The notes under the pieces were generated by a model, which saw only the letters and a program-made list of their open reading frames with translations, was not told the DNA's origin and did no database searches. A program made the translations under genes and the position numbers. A DNA stretch of 43,262 nucleotides from an uncultured Oscillospiraceae bacterium (lineage in GTDB: Bacteria; Bacillota; Clostridia; Oscillospirales; Oscillospiraceae). Of this stretch, positions 13,451 to 21,759 are shown in pieces. Position 1 is the first letter of the stretch; each line of letters begins with the position of its first letter. The stretch lies in contig CANQVO010000003.1 of the NCBI GenBank assembly GCA_947627325.1, forward strand, positions 1-43,262, read 5' to 3'.

Positions 13451-14543
13451 GCGGGCGGTGGTCCGGCCCCTGGAGCCGGCGGGCCGCCGGGTGCTGGTGG
13501 TCAGCGATATCCACGGGGCCCTGCCCCTGCTGAAGGGGGCCCTCCGAAAGGCGGGATTTTGCCGGGAGGATATCCTGGTGGTGCTGGGGGACATGATGGA
13601 GCGGTCGGAGGGCGGGCTGGACACCCTGCGCTACGTGATGGAGCTGAGCCGCACCCACACCGTCCACACCCTGCTGGGCAACTGCGACAACGTGACCCTG
13701 GGCTTTTTCGACCCCCGGGAGGAGCTGCCCGACGGGTTTTACCAGCGGTGGTTTCCCCGGTTCGGGCGGCGGTGTACCCTGGTGAAGATGGCGGAGCTAA
13801 TAGGCGTTAGCTTGGATAGGCCCGAGGACTGGCCCGCCGCCCGGGCGGCGCTGGCCCGGGCCTTCGCCCCGGAGCTGGACTTCCTGCGGAGTTTGCCCCA
13901 CATCCTGGTGAACGACCAGTACCTGCTGGTCCACGGCGGGGTGCCCCGGGAGGACCGGCTAACGGAGCTTAGCGCCTACGAGGTGATGAAGAACGACGCC
14001 TTTTTGGACCAGGGCCACAGCTTCCGCCGGTGGGTCATCGTGGGCCACTGGCCGGTGACCCTCTACAACGAGAAGATCCCCGCCGCCGACCCCATCGTTC
14101 TGCCCCGCCGCCACATCGTCAGCATCGACGGCGCCGCCACCCTCAAGCTGGACGGGCAGGTGAACGTGCTCATCCTGCCGGAGCGGCCGGAGGGGGCCTT
14201 CACCTGGGTGCGGGAGGACGGCCTGCCCACCGTCACGGCCCTGGAGCCCCAGGCGGCCAGCGGGGAGTCCGTCAACATCCGCTACGGCCGCAGCGACCTG
14301 GAAGTGCTGGCGCGGGGGGCGGAGTTCTCCCGGTGCCGCCACCTGGAATCCGGCCGGGAGGTCTGGATCCTCACGGAATTTCTCCGCCGCCGGGCGGACG
14401 GGAGCGTGTGGTGCGAGGACTCCACCGACTACTGCCTGCCGGTGTCCCCGGGGGACGCGCTGTCGGTGGTGCGGGAGACAAGCTACGGGATATTAGCCAA
14501 GAAAAACGGCGTCACCGGCTGGTATCGGGGCCGGTACAAATAG
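13443..14543 (+). CDS. Calcineurin-like metallophosphoesterase
   Basis: 366 residues. Residues about 17-225 form a metallophosphatase of the serine/threonine phosphatase type: SDIHG (21-25), VLGDMMER, TLLGNCDN, LLVHGGVP and VGHWPV supply the usual Asp/His/Asn metal ligands. The first two-thirds could act on phosphoproteins or small phosphate esters; the substrate is not visible. The C-terminal 110 residues (SVNIRYGRSDLEVL, VWILTEFLRRR, GDALSVVRETSYG, NGVTGWYRGRYK) resemble an SH3-like binding module. It overlaps prmA by 8 bp and is followed by a terminator. Three of the 16-bp palindromes lie here. Cytoplasmic; no signal peptide. Confidence 0.85.
   Translation: MDERAVVRPLEPAGRRVLVVSDIHGALPLLKGALRKAGFCREDILVVLGDMMERSEGGLDTLRYVMELSRTHTVHTLLGNCDNVTLGFFDPREELPDGFYQRWFPRFGRRCTLVKMAELIGVSLDRPEDWPAARAALARAFAPELDFLRSLPHILVNDQYLLVHGGVPREDRLTELSAYEVMKNDAFLDQGHSFRRWVIVGHWPVTLYNEKIPAADPIVLPRRHIVSIDGAATLKLDGQVNVLILPERPEGAFTWVREDGLPTVTALEPQAASGESVNIRYGRSDLEVLARGAEFSRCRHLESGREVWILTEFLRRRADGSVWCEDSTDYCLPVSPGDALSVVRETSYGILAKKNGVTGWYRGRYK
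13796..13811. repeat. GCTAA-N6-TTAGC palindrome copy 4 (in phosphoesterase gene)
   Basis: GCTAA-TAGGCG-TTAGC, perfect arms. Codons CTA ATA GGC GTT AGC (LIGVS), with two rare codons in a row. Confidence 0.8.
13958..13973. repeat. GCTAA-N6-TTAGC palindrome copy 5 (in phosphoesterase gene)
   Basis: GCTAA-CGGAGC-TTAGC, perfect arms. Codons CTA ACG GAG CTT AGC (LTELS). Confidence 0.8.
14482..14497. repeat. GCTAA-N6-TTAGC palindrome copy 6 (in phosphoesterase gene)
   Basis: GCTAC-GGGATA-TTAGC, one arm mismatch. Codons AGC TAC GGG ATA TTA GCC. Confidence 0.75.
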
Positions 14544-14544
14544 G

Positions 14545-14583
14545 GCGGGAGACGGGGCTTGTCCCACGTTTCCCGCTTTTTTT
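14545..14583 (+). terminator. Terminator after the phosphoesterase gene
   Basis: GCGGGA-ACG-GGG arms pair with CCC-CGT-TCCCGC (14545-14576, small mismatches) and are followed by T7. Confidence 0.75.
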
Positions 14584-14632
14584 CCGCCGCCGCCTGATAC
14601 ACTCCTTTCCAGTGGAAAGGAAGGTGGGGGCG

Positions 14633-17224
14633 ATGACCGCCTATTGCGAGAGCAGGGACACGCTGTTGACGGTGCTGGGCACGGACGAGCGGGTGGGGCT
14701 GACCCAGCGGGAGGCCCAGGCCCGGCTGGAGCGGTGCGGGCCCAACGAGTTGAAGGGGGCCAAGCCCCCCTCCCTCCCCCGGCGGATCCTGGCCCAGCTG
14801 AAAGACCCCATGATCCTGGTGCTCCTGGCGGCGGCGGGGCTCTCCCTGTGGGCCGGGGGCGGGCGGGACTGGCTGGACAGCGCCATCATCCTGCTCATCG
14901 TGGTGGTGAACGCCGCCATCTCCATCTCCCAGGAGGACCACGCCCAAAAGGCCCTGGAAGAATTAAAACGCATGGCCGCGCCCACGGCGCTGGTCCGCCG
15001 GGACGGGGCGCTGTGCCGGGTGGAGGCCCGGGAATTGGTGCCCGGGGATATCGTGTATTTGGAGGCCGGGGACCAGGTGAGCGCGGACGGGCGGCTGTTG
15101 GAGGCCAGCGCCCTGCGCCTGGACGAGAGCGCCATGACCGGGGAGAGCGTCAGCGTGGACAAGGAGCCCGCCGAGGGCCTGGACCCCGACACCCCCCTGG
15201 CCGAGCGGCGGAACATGGTCCTGGCGGGCACGCTGGTGACGGCGGGGAAGGGGACGTACCTGGTCACCGCCACGGGGATGGACACGGAGATGGGCCGCAT
15301 CGCCCATATGCTCACCCAGGCCGCCGGGACGGACACCCCCCTCCAGCGGCGGATGGGGGAGATCTCCAAGGTGCTGTCCTTCGTCTGCCTGTGCGTGTGC
15401 GCGGTGATGTTCGGGGTGGGCCTGCTCCAGGGCAAGGACCTGTTGGAGATGTTCCTCACGGCGGTCTCCCTGGCGGTGGCCGCCATCCCGGAGGGGCTCA
15501 GCGCCGTGGTGGTCATCGTCCTGGCCCTGGGGGTCCAGCGGCTGGCGAAAAAGGGGGCCATCGTCACCAAGCTGGCCGCCGTGGAGACCCTGGGCTGTGC
15601 CCAGGTCATCTGCTCGGACAAGACGGGCACCCTCACCCGCAACCGCATGGAGGTGACGCGGCTATGGAGCGTTAGCCCCGCCGTGGAGCTCCAGGCCTTG
15701 ACGGCCTTTGCCCTTTGTAACGACGCCAGGCTGGACGGGGAGGGCTACCTGGGTGACCCCACCGAGGGGGCGTTGCTGGTAAAGGCCCGGGAGGCGGGGC
15801 TGTGCCAGGAGGCGTTGGAGGCCAAGTGGCCCCGGGTGGCCGACCTCCCCTTTGACGCCGCCCGCAAGCGCATGACCACCCTCCACCGGGGCGGGGAGGG
15901 CTGTATGGCCTTTGTAAAGGGCGCGCCGGAGCGGGTGCTGGAGCGGTGCGACCGGGCCCTCACCGCCGCCGGGGTGGTCCCCCTGACCCCCGCCCTGCGC
16001 CGGGAGATCCTGCGGCAGAGCGCCGGGATGGGCCGGGACGCCCTGCGGGTGCTGGCCGCCGCCCGGCGGGAGCTGGACCGCCTGCCCGCCCGCCCCACCG
16101 CCGAGGGGGTGGAGCGGGAGCTGATCTTCCTGGGCCTGGCGGGGATGATGGACCCGCCCCGGCGGGAGGTGAAGGAGGCGGTGGCCCAGTGCCACCGGGC
16201 GGGGATCCGGCCGGTGATGATCACCGGGGACCACAAGGCCACCGCCGTGGCCATCGCCCGGGAGCTGGACATTCTCCGGGAGGGCGGCGCCGCCGTCACC
16301 GGGGAGGAGTTGGACTTCATGACCCAGGAAATGCTGGAGGAGCAGGTGGAGTCCATCGCCGTCTTCGCCCGGGTGAGCCCGGAGCACAAGACCCGGGTGG
16401 TGAAGGCCCTGCAAAAGAAGGGCTACGTGGTGGCCATGACCGGGGACGGGGTGAACGACGCCCCGGCCCTGAAGCAGGCGGATATCGGCTGTGCCATGGG
16501 CCGGAGCGGCACCCAAGTGGCCCGGTCCGCCGCCCACCTGATCCTGACGGATGACAACTTCGCCACCATCGTCACCGCCGTGGACCAGGGCCGGGGCATC
16601 TACGCCAACATCAAAAAGGCGGTCCATTACCTCCTCTCCTGCAACATCGGGGAGATCTTGACCCTGGCGGCGGCCACTTTGCTGAACTTCCCCCAAATGC
16701 CCCTGGCCCCCGTCCAGCTTCTGTGGCTCAATCTGGTCACCGACTCCCTGCCCGCCCTGGCCCTGGGGGTGGAGCCCGCCGAGCCGGGGCTGATGGACGC
16801 CCCGCCCCGGGGTGGGCGGGAGGCGCTCTTTGACCGCCGCTTCACCCTCCGGCTCCTTTGGCAGGGGGTGATGGTGGGGGGCCTGACCCTGGGGGCCTAC
16901 TTTCTGGGTCTGCGGAGCGGCTCCCTGGCCGCCGCCAGCACCATGGCCTTTGCCACCCTGACCCTGAGCCAGCTGTTCCACGCCTACAATGTCCGCAGTG
17001 AGACGGCCTCCCTCTTTACCCTGGGGGTGACCTCCAACCGGGCCATGAACCGGGCGTTCCTCATCGGCCTGGCCCTCCAGCTGGCCGTCCTGCTCCTGCC
17101 GCCCCTCCAGGGGATCTTCGCCACCGTGCCCCTGACCGGCCCGCAGTGGATGGCGGTTCTGGGTCTGGCGGCCAGCCCCATCGCGGTGTGCGAAGTGACA
17201 AAAGCGGCGGGGAAAAAGCGGTAA
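14633..17224 (+). CDS. Cation-transporting P-type ATPase (Ca2+/PMR1 type)
   Basis: 863 residues. It pumps Ca2+ or a related divalent cation out of the cytoplasm with ATP. An N-terminal cation-ATPase domain (LTQREAQARL, RCGPNEL) is followed by TM helices 1-2, the actuator loop (LDESAMTGES), TM 3-4 with AAIPEGL, the phosphorylation motif DKTGTLT (Asp329), the nucleotide-binding KGAPE, MITGDH and MTGDGVNDAPALK, then TM 5-10. TM6 NLVTDSLPALALG has the Asn and Asp that coordinate Ca2+. The family usually has PEGLPAV; here it is PEGLSAV. The start at 14633 follows GGAAAGGAAGG. The SD is the right arm of a perfect CCTTTCC-AGT-GGAAAGG hairpin (14604-14620), which could mask it. The gene is separated from the upstream gene by a terminator. 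One 16-bp palindrome is inside. Confidence 0.93.
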   Translation: MTAYCESRDTLLTVLGTDERVGLTQREAQARLERCGPNELKGAKPPSLPRRILAQLKDPMILVLLAAAGLSLWAGGGRDWLDSAIILLIVVVNAAISISQEDHAQKALEELKRMAAPTALVRRDGALCRVEARELVPGDIVYLEAGDQVSADGRLLEASALRLDESAMTGESVSVDKEPAEGLDPDTPLAERRNMVLAGTLVTAGKGTYLVTATGMDTEMGRIAHMLTQAAGTDTPLQRRMGEISKVLSFVCLCVCAVMFGVGLLQGKDLLEMFLTAVSLAVAAIPEGLSAVVVIVLALGVQRLAKKGAIVTKLAAVETLGCAQVICSDKTGTLTRNRMEVTRLWSVSPAVELQALTAFALCNDARLDGEGYLGDPTEGALLVKAREAGLCQEALEAKWPRVADLPFDAARKRMTTLHRGGEGCMAFVKGAPERVLERCDRALTAAGVVPLTPALRREILRQSAGMGRDALRVLAAARRELDRLPARPTAEGVERELIFLGLAGMMDPPRREVKEAVAQCHRAGIRPVMITGDHKATAVAIARELDILREGGAAVTGEELDFMTQEMLEEQVESIAVFARVSPEHKTRVVKALQKKGYVVAMTGDGVNDAPALKQADIGCAMGRSGTQVARSAAHLILTDDNFATIVTAVDQGRGIYANIKKAVHYLLSCNIGEILTLAAATLLNFPQMPLAPVQLLWLNLVTDSLPALALGVEPAEPGLMDAPPRGGREALFDRRFTLRLLWQGVMVGGLTLGAYFLGLRSGSLAAASTMAFATLTLSQLFHAYNVRSETASLFTLGVTSNRAMNRAFLIGLALQLAVLLLPPLQGIFATVPLTGPQWMAVLGLAASPIAVCEVTKAAGKKR
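15661..15676. repeat. GCTAA-N6-TTAGC palindrome copy 7 (in P-ATPase gene)
   Basis: GCTAT-GGAGCG-TTAGC, one arm mismatch. Codons CTA TGG AGC GTT AGC, just after the DKTGT coding region. Confidence 0.75.
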
Positions 17225-17241
17225 AAATTTGTGAATTTAGC

Positions 17242-17270
17242 TTGTATTTTCCAGAGCGGGATGGTAAAAT
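17242..17270 (+). promoter_or_regulatory. ppdK promoter
   Basis: TTGTAT (17242-17247), a 17-bp spacer and TAAAAT (17265-17270) in an AT-rich gap. AAAGGAATGAGG precedes the ATG. Confidence 0.75.
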
Positions 17271-17336
17271 AAATACCCCACTTCTATATGAAGATACGAA
17301 GCACAGCATTTTACCAGAGAAAGGAATGAGGCGCAC

Positions 17337-19976
17337 ATGTCCAGAAAGTACGTCTACAAATTCTCCGAGGGCAACGCCAACATGCGGGAGCTGTTGGGCG
17401 GCAAGGGGGCCAACCTGGCCGAGATGACCGGCATCGGCCTGCCGGTGCCCCAGGGCTTCACCATCACCACCGAGGCCTGCACCCGCTACTACGAAGACGG
17501 CCAGAAGATCGACGACGAGATCATGCACGAGATCATGGCCAACGTCGCCATGATGGAGGAGATCAACGGCAAGAAGTTCGGGGATCTAAAGAACCCCCTG
17601 CTGGTCTCCGTCCGCTCCGGCGCCCGGGCCTCCATGCCCGGCATGATGGACACCATCCTGAACCTGGGGCTCAACGACGACGTGGTGGCCGCCATGATCG
17701 CCGGAAACCCCGACCCCGGCTTTGAGCGCTTTGTCTACGACTCCTACCGCCGCTTCATCCAGATGTTCTCCGACGTGGTGATGGAGGTGGGCAAGAAGTA
17801 CTTCGAGCAACTCATCGACGAGATGAAGACCCGCAAGGGCGTGAAGTACGACGTGGAGCTCACCGCCGCCGACCTGAAAGAATTGGCGGAGAGCTTTAAG
17901 GCCGAGTACAAGAAACAGCTGGGCCAGGACTTCCCCTCCGACCCCAAGGTCCAGCTCTACGAGGCCATCCGGGCGGTGTTCCGCTCCTGGGACAACCCCC
18001 GGGCCAACGTCTACCGCCGGGACAACGACATCCCCTACTCCTGGGGCACCGCGGTGAACGTCATGCCCATGGTCTTTGGCAACCTGAACAACAACTCCGG
18101 CACCGGCGTGGCCTTTACCCGGGACCCCGCCACCGGGGAGAAGAAGCTGATGGGCGAGTTTCTGGTGAACGCCCAGGGGGAGGACGTGGTGGCCGGTGTG
18201 CGGACCCCCATGCCCATCGCCCAGATGGCGGAGAAGTTCCCCAACGCCTACGCCGAGTTTATCAAGGTCTGCGACATTCTGGAGGACCACTACCGGGATA
18301 TGCAGGACATGGAGTTCACCGTGGAGAACGGCAAGCTCTATATGCTCCAGTGCCGCAACGGCAAGCGCACCGCCCAGGCGGCGCTGAAGATCGCCTGCGA
18401 CCTGGTGAGCGAGGGGATGATCGGCGAGGAGAAGGCCGTGGCCATGATCGACCCCCGGAACCTGGACACCCTGCTCCACCCCCAGTTTGACGCCGCCGCC
18501 CTGAAGGCGGCCACCCCCCTGGGCCGGGGCCTGGGGGCCTCCCCCGGCGCCGCCTGCGGCAAGGTGGTCTTCACCGCCGAGGACGCCAAGGCGTGGGCCG
18601 AGCGGGGGGAGAAGGTGGTCCTGGTGCGGCTGGAGACCTCCCCGGAGGACATCGAGGGGATGAAGGCCGCCCAGGGCATCCTCACCGTCCGGGGCGGCAT
18701 GACCTCCCACGCCGCCGTGGTGGCCCGGGGCATGGGCACCTGCTGTGTCTCCGGCTGTGAGAAGATCGCCATGGACGAGGCGGGCAAAAAGTTCACCCTG
18801 GCGGGCAAGACCTTCCAGGAGGGGGACCCCATCTCCATCGACGGCTCCACCGGCAACATCTACGACGGCCTGATCCCCACCGTGGACGCCACCATCTCCG
18901 GCAACTTTGACACCATTATGAAGTGGGCGGACAAGTACCGCCGCCTCAAGGTCCGCACCAATGCCGACACCCCCGCCGACGCCAAGCGGGCCCGGGAGCT
19001 GGGGGCGGAGGGCATCGGCCTGTGCCGCACGGAGCATATGTTCTTCGGCGAGGGCCGCATCGACGCTTTCCGGGAGATGATCTGCTCCCAGACGGTGGAG
19101 GAGCGGGAGCGGGCCCTGACCAAGATCCTGCCCATGCAGCAGGGGGACTTCGAGGCCCTTTACGAGGCGCTGGAGGGCGAGCCGGTGTGCATCCGCTTCC
19201 TGGATCCCCCCCTCCACGAGTTCGTGCCCACCGAGGACTCGGACATCGCCGCCCTGGCCAAGGCCCAGGGCAAGAGCGTGGAGGCCATCAAGGCCATCAT
19301 CGCCTCCCTCCACGAGTTCAACCCCATGATGGGCCACCGGGGCTGCCGCCTGGCGGTCACCTACCCGGAGATCGCCAAAATGCAGACCCGGGCCGTCATC
19401 CGGGCCGCCATCAACGTGCAGAAAAAGCACCCCGACTGGACCATGGTCCCGGAGATCATGATCCCCCTGGTGGGCGAGCTGAAGGAGTTGCAGTACGTGA
19501 AGAAATTCGTGGTGGAGACCGCCGAGGAGGAGATCGCCGCCGCGGGGATCCACCTCAAGTACCAGGTGGGCACCATGATCGAGATCCCCCGGGCCTGCCT
19601 CACCGCCGACGTGATCGCCAAGGAGGCGGACTTCTTCTGCTTCGGCACCAACGACCTGACGCAGATGACCTTCGGCTTCAGCCGGGACGACGCGGGCAAG
19701 TTCCTGGACGCCTACTACGACTCCAAGATCTTTGAAAACGACCCCTTTGCCAAGCTGGACCAGACCGGCGTGGGCAAGCTGATGAAGATGGCCATCGACC
19801 TGGGCCGCCCCGCCAACCCCGACCTCCACCTGGGCATCTGCGGCGAGCACGGCGGCGACCCCACCTCCGTCATGTTCTGCCACACCCTGGGCCTGGACTA
19901 CGTCTCCTGCTCCCCCTTCCGGGTGCCCATCGCCCGCCTGGCCGCCGCCCAGGCCGCTATCGCGGAGAGATCCTGA
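17337..19976 (+). CDS. ppdK: Pyruvate, phosphate dikinase
   Basis: 879 residues, full length. It interconverts pyruvate + ATP + Pi and phosphoenolpyruvate + AMP + PPi. In anaerobic Clostridia it usually works in glycolysis with PPi. The N-terminal ATP-grasp domain opens KYVYKFSEGNANM with LLGGKGANLAEMT. The swivelling domain carries the phosphohistidine in GGMTSHAAVVARG (His458). The PEP-binding TIM barrel has GLCRTEHMF, RFLDPPLHEF, MGHRGCRL and the catalytic Cys in GICGEHGGDP (Cys835). All expected residues are present. It is monocistronic, with its own promoter and terminator. The regulatory PDRP protein is not nearby. Confidence 0.97.
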   Translation: MSRKYVYKFSEGNANMRELLGGKGANLAEMTGIGLPVPQGFTITTEACTRYYEDGQKIDDEIMHEIMANVAMMEEINGKKFGDLKNPLLVSVRSGARASMPGMMDTILNLGLNDDVVAAMIAGNPDPGFERFVYDSYRRFIQMFSDVVMEVGKKYFEQLIDEMKTRKGVKYDVELTAADLKELAESFKAEYKKQLGQDFPSDPKVQLYEAIRAVFRSWDNPRANVYRRDNDIPYSWGTAVNVMPMVFGNLNNNSGTGVAFTRDPATGEKKLMGEFLVNAQGEDVVAGVRTPMPIAQMAEKFPNAYAEFIKVCDILEDHYRDMQDMEFTVENGKLYMLQCRNGKRTAQAALKIACDLVSEGMIGEEKAVAMIDPRNLDTLLHPQFDAAALKAATPLGRGLGASPGAACGKVVFTAEDAKAWAERGEKVVLVRLETSPEDIEGMKAAQGILTVRGGMTSHAAVVARGMGTCCVSGCEKIAMDEAGKKFTLAGKTFQEGDPISIDGSTGNIYDGLIPTVDATISGNFDTIMKWADKYRRLKVRTNADTPADAKRARELGAEGIGLCRTEHMFFGEGRIDAFREMICSQTVEERERALTKILPMQQGDFEALYEALEGEPVCIRFLDPPLHEFVPTEDSDIAALAKAQGKSVEAIKAIIASLHEFNPMMGHRGCRLAVTYPEIAKMQTRAVIRAAINVQKKHPDWTMVPEIMIPLVGELKELQYVKKFVVETAEEEIAAAGIHLKYQVGTMIEIPRACLTADVIAKEADFFCFGTNDLTQMTFGFSRDDAGKFLDAYYDSKIFENDPFAKLDQTGVGKLMKMAIDLGRPANPDLHLGICGEHGGDPTSVMFCHTLGLDYVSCSPFRVPIARLAAAQAAIAERS

Positions 19977-19993
19977 GACGCTGGAGCGCTTCC

Positions 19994-20025
19994 GGCGGGG
20001 AGGCCACGGCCTCCCCGCCTTTTTT
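19994..20025 (+). terminator. ppdK terminator
   Basis: GGCGGGGAGGCC (19994-20005) pairs with GGCCTCCCCGCC (20008-20019), then T6. Confidence 0.93.
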
Positions 20026-20050
20026 CTGAAAAAAGATAGAGGGCTGACCA

Positions 20051-20113
20051 TTGACAGACCGGGCGGGATGTGCTATATTGTCTAAAGCATATCAAATTAC
20101 TAGGAAATCTAGT
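20051..20113 (+). promoter_or_regulatory. Promoter and inverted repeat ahead of the iscS operon
   Basis: TTGACA (20051-20056), a 17-bp spacer and TATATT (20074-20079). In the 5' leader, ACTAG-GAAAT-CTAGT (20099-20113) is a perfect 5-5-5 inverted repeat just before the AGTGGAGGAA ribosome binding site. Its place suits a repressor such as an Rrf2/IscR-type sensor, but no such gene is next to it and its motif is not recognised. Confidence 0.7.
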
Positions 20114-20125
20114 GGAGGAACGCCT

Positions 20126-21313
20126 ATGGACAAGCCCATCTATTTAGACAACGCCGCCACCACCCCCACCGACCCGGCGGTGGTGGAGGCCATGTTGCCC
20201 TGGTTTTCGGCGGGGTACGGCAACCCCAGCGCCATCTACTCCCTGGGGGCCCAGGCCAAGGAGGCGGTGACCCTGGCCCGGGAGACCGTGGCCGGGACGC
20301 TGAACGCCCAGCCCCGGGAGATCTACTTCACCGCCGGGGGCACCGAGGCGGACAACTGGGCCCTCATCGCCGCCGCCCAGGCCTACGCCGGCAAGGGGCG
20401 GCACATCATCACCTCCGCCGTGGAGCACCACGCCGTGCTCCACACCTGCCAGTACCTGGAAAAGCAGGGCTTTTCCGTCACCTACGTGGGGGTGGACGAC
20501 CAGGGGGTGGTCCGGCTGGACGAGCTGCGTGCCGCCCTCCGGCCGGACACCATCCTCATCTCGGTGATGTTCGCCAACAACGAGATCGGCACCCTCCAGC
20601 CCATCGCCCAGATCGGCCAGATCGCCCGGGAGGCGGGGGTGCTGTTCCACACCGACGCCGTCCAGGCCTACGGCCACCTCCCCATCGACGTGAAGACCCT
20701 GGGGGTGGACCTGCTCAGCGCCAGCGGCCACAAGCTCCGGGGGCCCAAGGGCGTGGGGTTTCTCTATGTCCGGGAGGGGGTGAAGCTCCCCTCCTTCCTC
20801 CACGGCGGGGCCCAGGAGCGGGCCCGGCGGGCGGGGACGGAGAACGTGCCCGGCGTCGTGGGCCTGGGGGAGGCGGCCAAGCTGGCCCAGGCGTCCATGG
20901 CCCGGCGGGCGGAGGCGGAGCGCGAACTTCGAGACTACCTCATCGGCCGGGTGGAGCGGGAGATCCCCTATTGCCGCCTCAACGGCCACAGGACCCAGCG
21001 GCTCCCGGGCAATGTGAATTTCAGCTTTCGCTTCATCGAGGGGGAGTCCATGCTCATCCTGCTGGACCAGGCGGGGATCTGCGCCTCCAGCGGCTCGGCC
21101 TGCACCTCCAGCTCCCTGGACCCCTCCCACGTGCTGCTGGCCATCGGCCTGCCCCACGAGATCGCCCACGGCTCTCTGCGGCTGACCCTCAGCGCGGAGA
21201 ACACCCGGGAGGAGCTGGACTACGTGGTGGACCGATTGAAGGAGATCGTACAGCGACTGCGGCAGATGTCCCCCCTCTACGAGGACTTTTGCCGGGAACA
21301 GGAGAGGAGTTGA
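20126..21313 (+). CDS. iscS: Cysteine desulfurase
   Basis: 395 residues. A PLP enzyme that takes sulfur from cysteine and hands it to scaffold and thiolation partners. It has YLDNAATTP at the N-terminus, EVEHHA-type SAVEHHAVL, HTDAVQAYGH, the PLP lysine in ASGHKLRGPKG (Lys203), and the persulfide Cys in SSGSACTSSSLDPSHVL (Cys326). The SxxC loop placement is that of group I (NifS/IscS) enzymes. The ATG at 20126 (GTGGAGGAA upstream) is chosen over the in-frame upstream TTG, which overlaps the promoter -35. It is the first gene of iscS-iscU-mnmA, with 4-bp gaps. The arrangement points to tRNA thiolation and Fe-S assembly. Confidence 0.96.
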   Translation: MDKPIYLDNAATTPTDPAVVEAMLPWFSAGYGNPSAIYSLGAQAKEAVTLARETVAGTLNAQPREIYFTAGGTEADNWALIAAAQAYAGKGRHIITSAVEHHAVLHTCQYLEKQGFSVTYVGVDDQGVVRLDELRAALRPDTILISVMFANNEIGTLQPIAQIGQIAREAGVLFHTDAVQAYGHLPIDVKTLGVDLLSASGHKLRGPKGVGFLYVREGVKLPSFLHGGAQERARRAGTENVPGVVGLGEAAKLAQASMARRAEAERELRDYLIGRVEREIPYCRLNGHRTQRLPGNVNFSFRFIEGESMLILLDQAGICASSGSACTSSSLDPSHVLLAIGLPHEIAHGSLRLTLSAENTREELDYVVDRLKEIVQRLRQMSPLYEDFCREQERS

Positions 21314-21317
21314 GAGG

Positions 21318-21755
21318 ATGTACAGCGAAAAGGTGATGGATCACTTCACAAACCCCAGGAACATGGGCGAGCTGCCCGACGCCAGCGGCGTGGGCACCGT
21401 GGGCAACGCCAAGTGCGGCGATATTATGCGGATCTACCTGGACATTGACGACCAGGGCGTTATCCGGGACTGCAAGTTCAAGACCTTCGGCTGTGGCGCG
21501 GCGGTGGCTACCAGCAGTATGGCCACCGAGCTTGTGAAGGGCAAGACCATCCAGGAGGCCATGGCGCTGACCAACCAGGCGGTGATGGAGGCCCTGGACG
21601 GCCTGCCCCCGGTGAAGGTCCACTGCTCCCTGCTGGCCGAGGAGGCCGTCCACGCCGCTTTGTGGGACTACGCCCAGAAGCACGGCGTGCAGATCCCCGG
21701 CCTCAAGCCGCCCAAGGCGGACATCGGCGAGGACGGGGAAGACGAGGAAGGTTGA
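21318..21755 (+). CDS. iscU: Fe-S cluster assembly scaffold, IscU/NifU N-terminal type
   Basis: 145 residues. Scaffold on which IscS-derived sulfur and iron are assembled. YSEKVMDHFTNPRN, the three cluster ligands Cys33 (NAKCGD), Cys59 (FGCGAA) and Cys103 (VHCSLL), and the conserved Asp after Cys33 are all present. The acidic tail after residue 125 (ADIGEDGEDEEG) exceeds the usual IscU core. It is located 4 bp after iscS and 4 bp before mnmA. It lacks the HscA-binding LPPVKxHC variation found in proteobacteria only in part (LPPVKVHC is present). Confidence 0.95.
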   Translation: MYSEKVMDHFTNPRNMGELPDASGVGTVGNAKCGDIMRIYLDIDDQGVIRDCKFKTFGCGAAVATSSMATELVKGKTIQEAMALTNQAVMEALDGLPPVKVHCSLLAEEAVHAALWDYAQKHGVQIPGLKPPKADIGEDGEDEEG

Positions 21756-21759
21756 GGCT

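Noticed and set aside
17586-20051. 821-aa minus-strand frame opposite ppdK
   Set aside because: Antisense of a complete PpdK with all catalytic residues. Composition is shadow-like.
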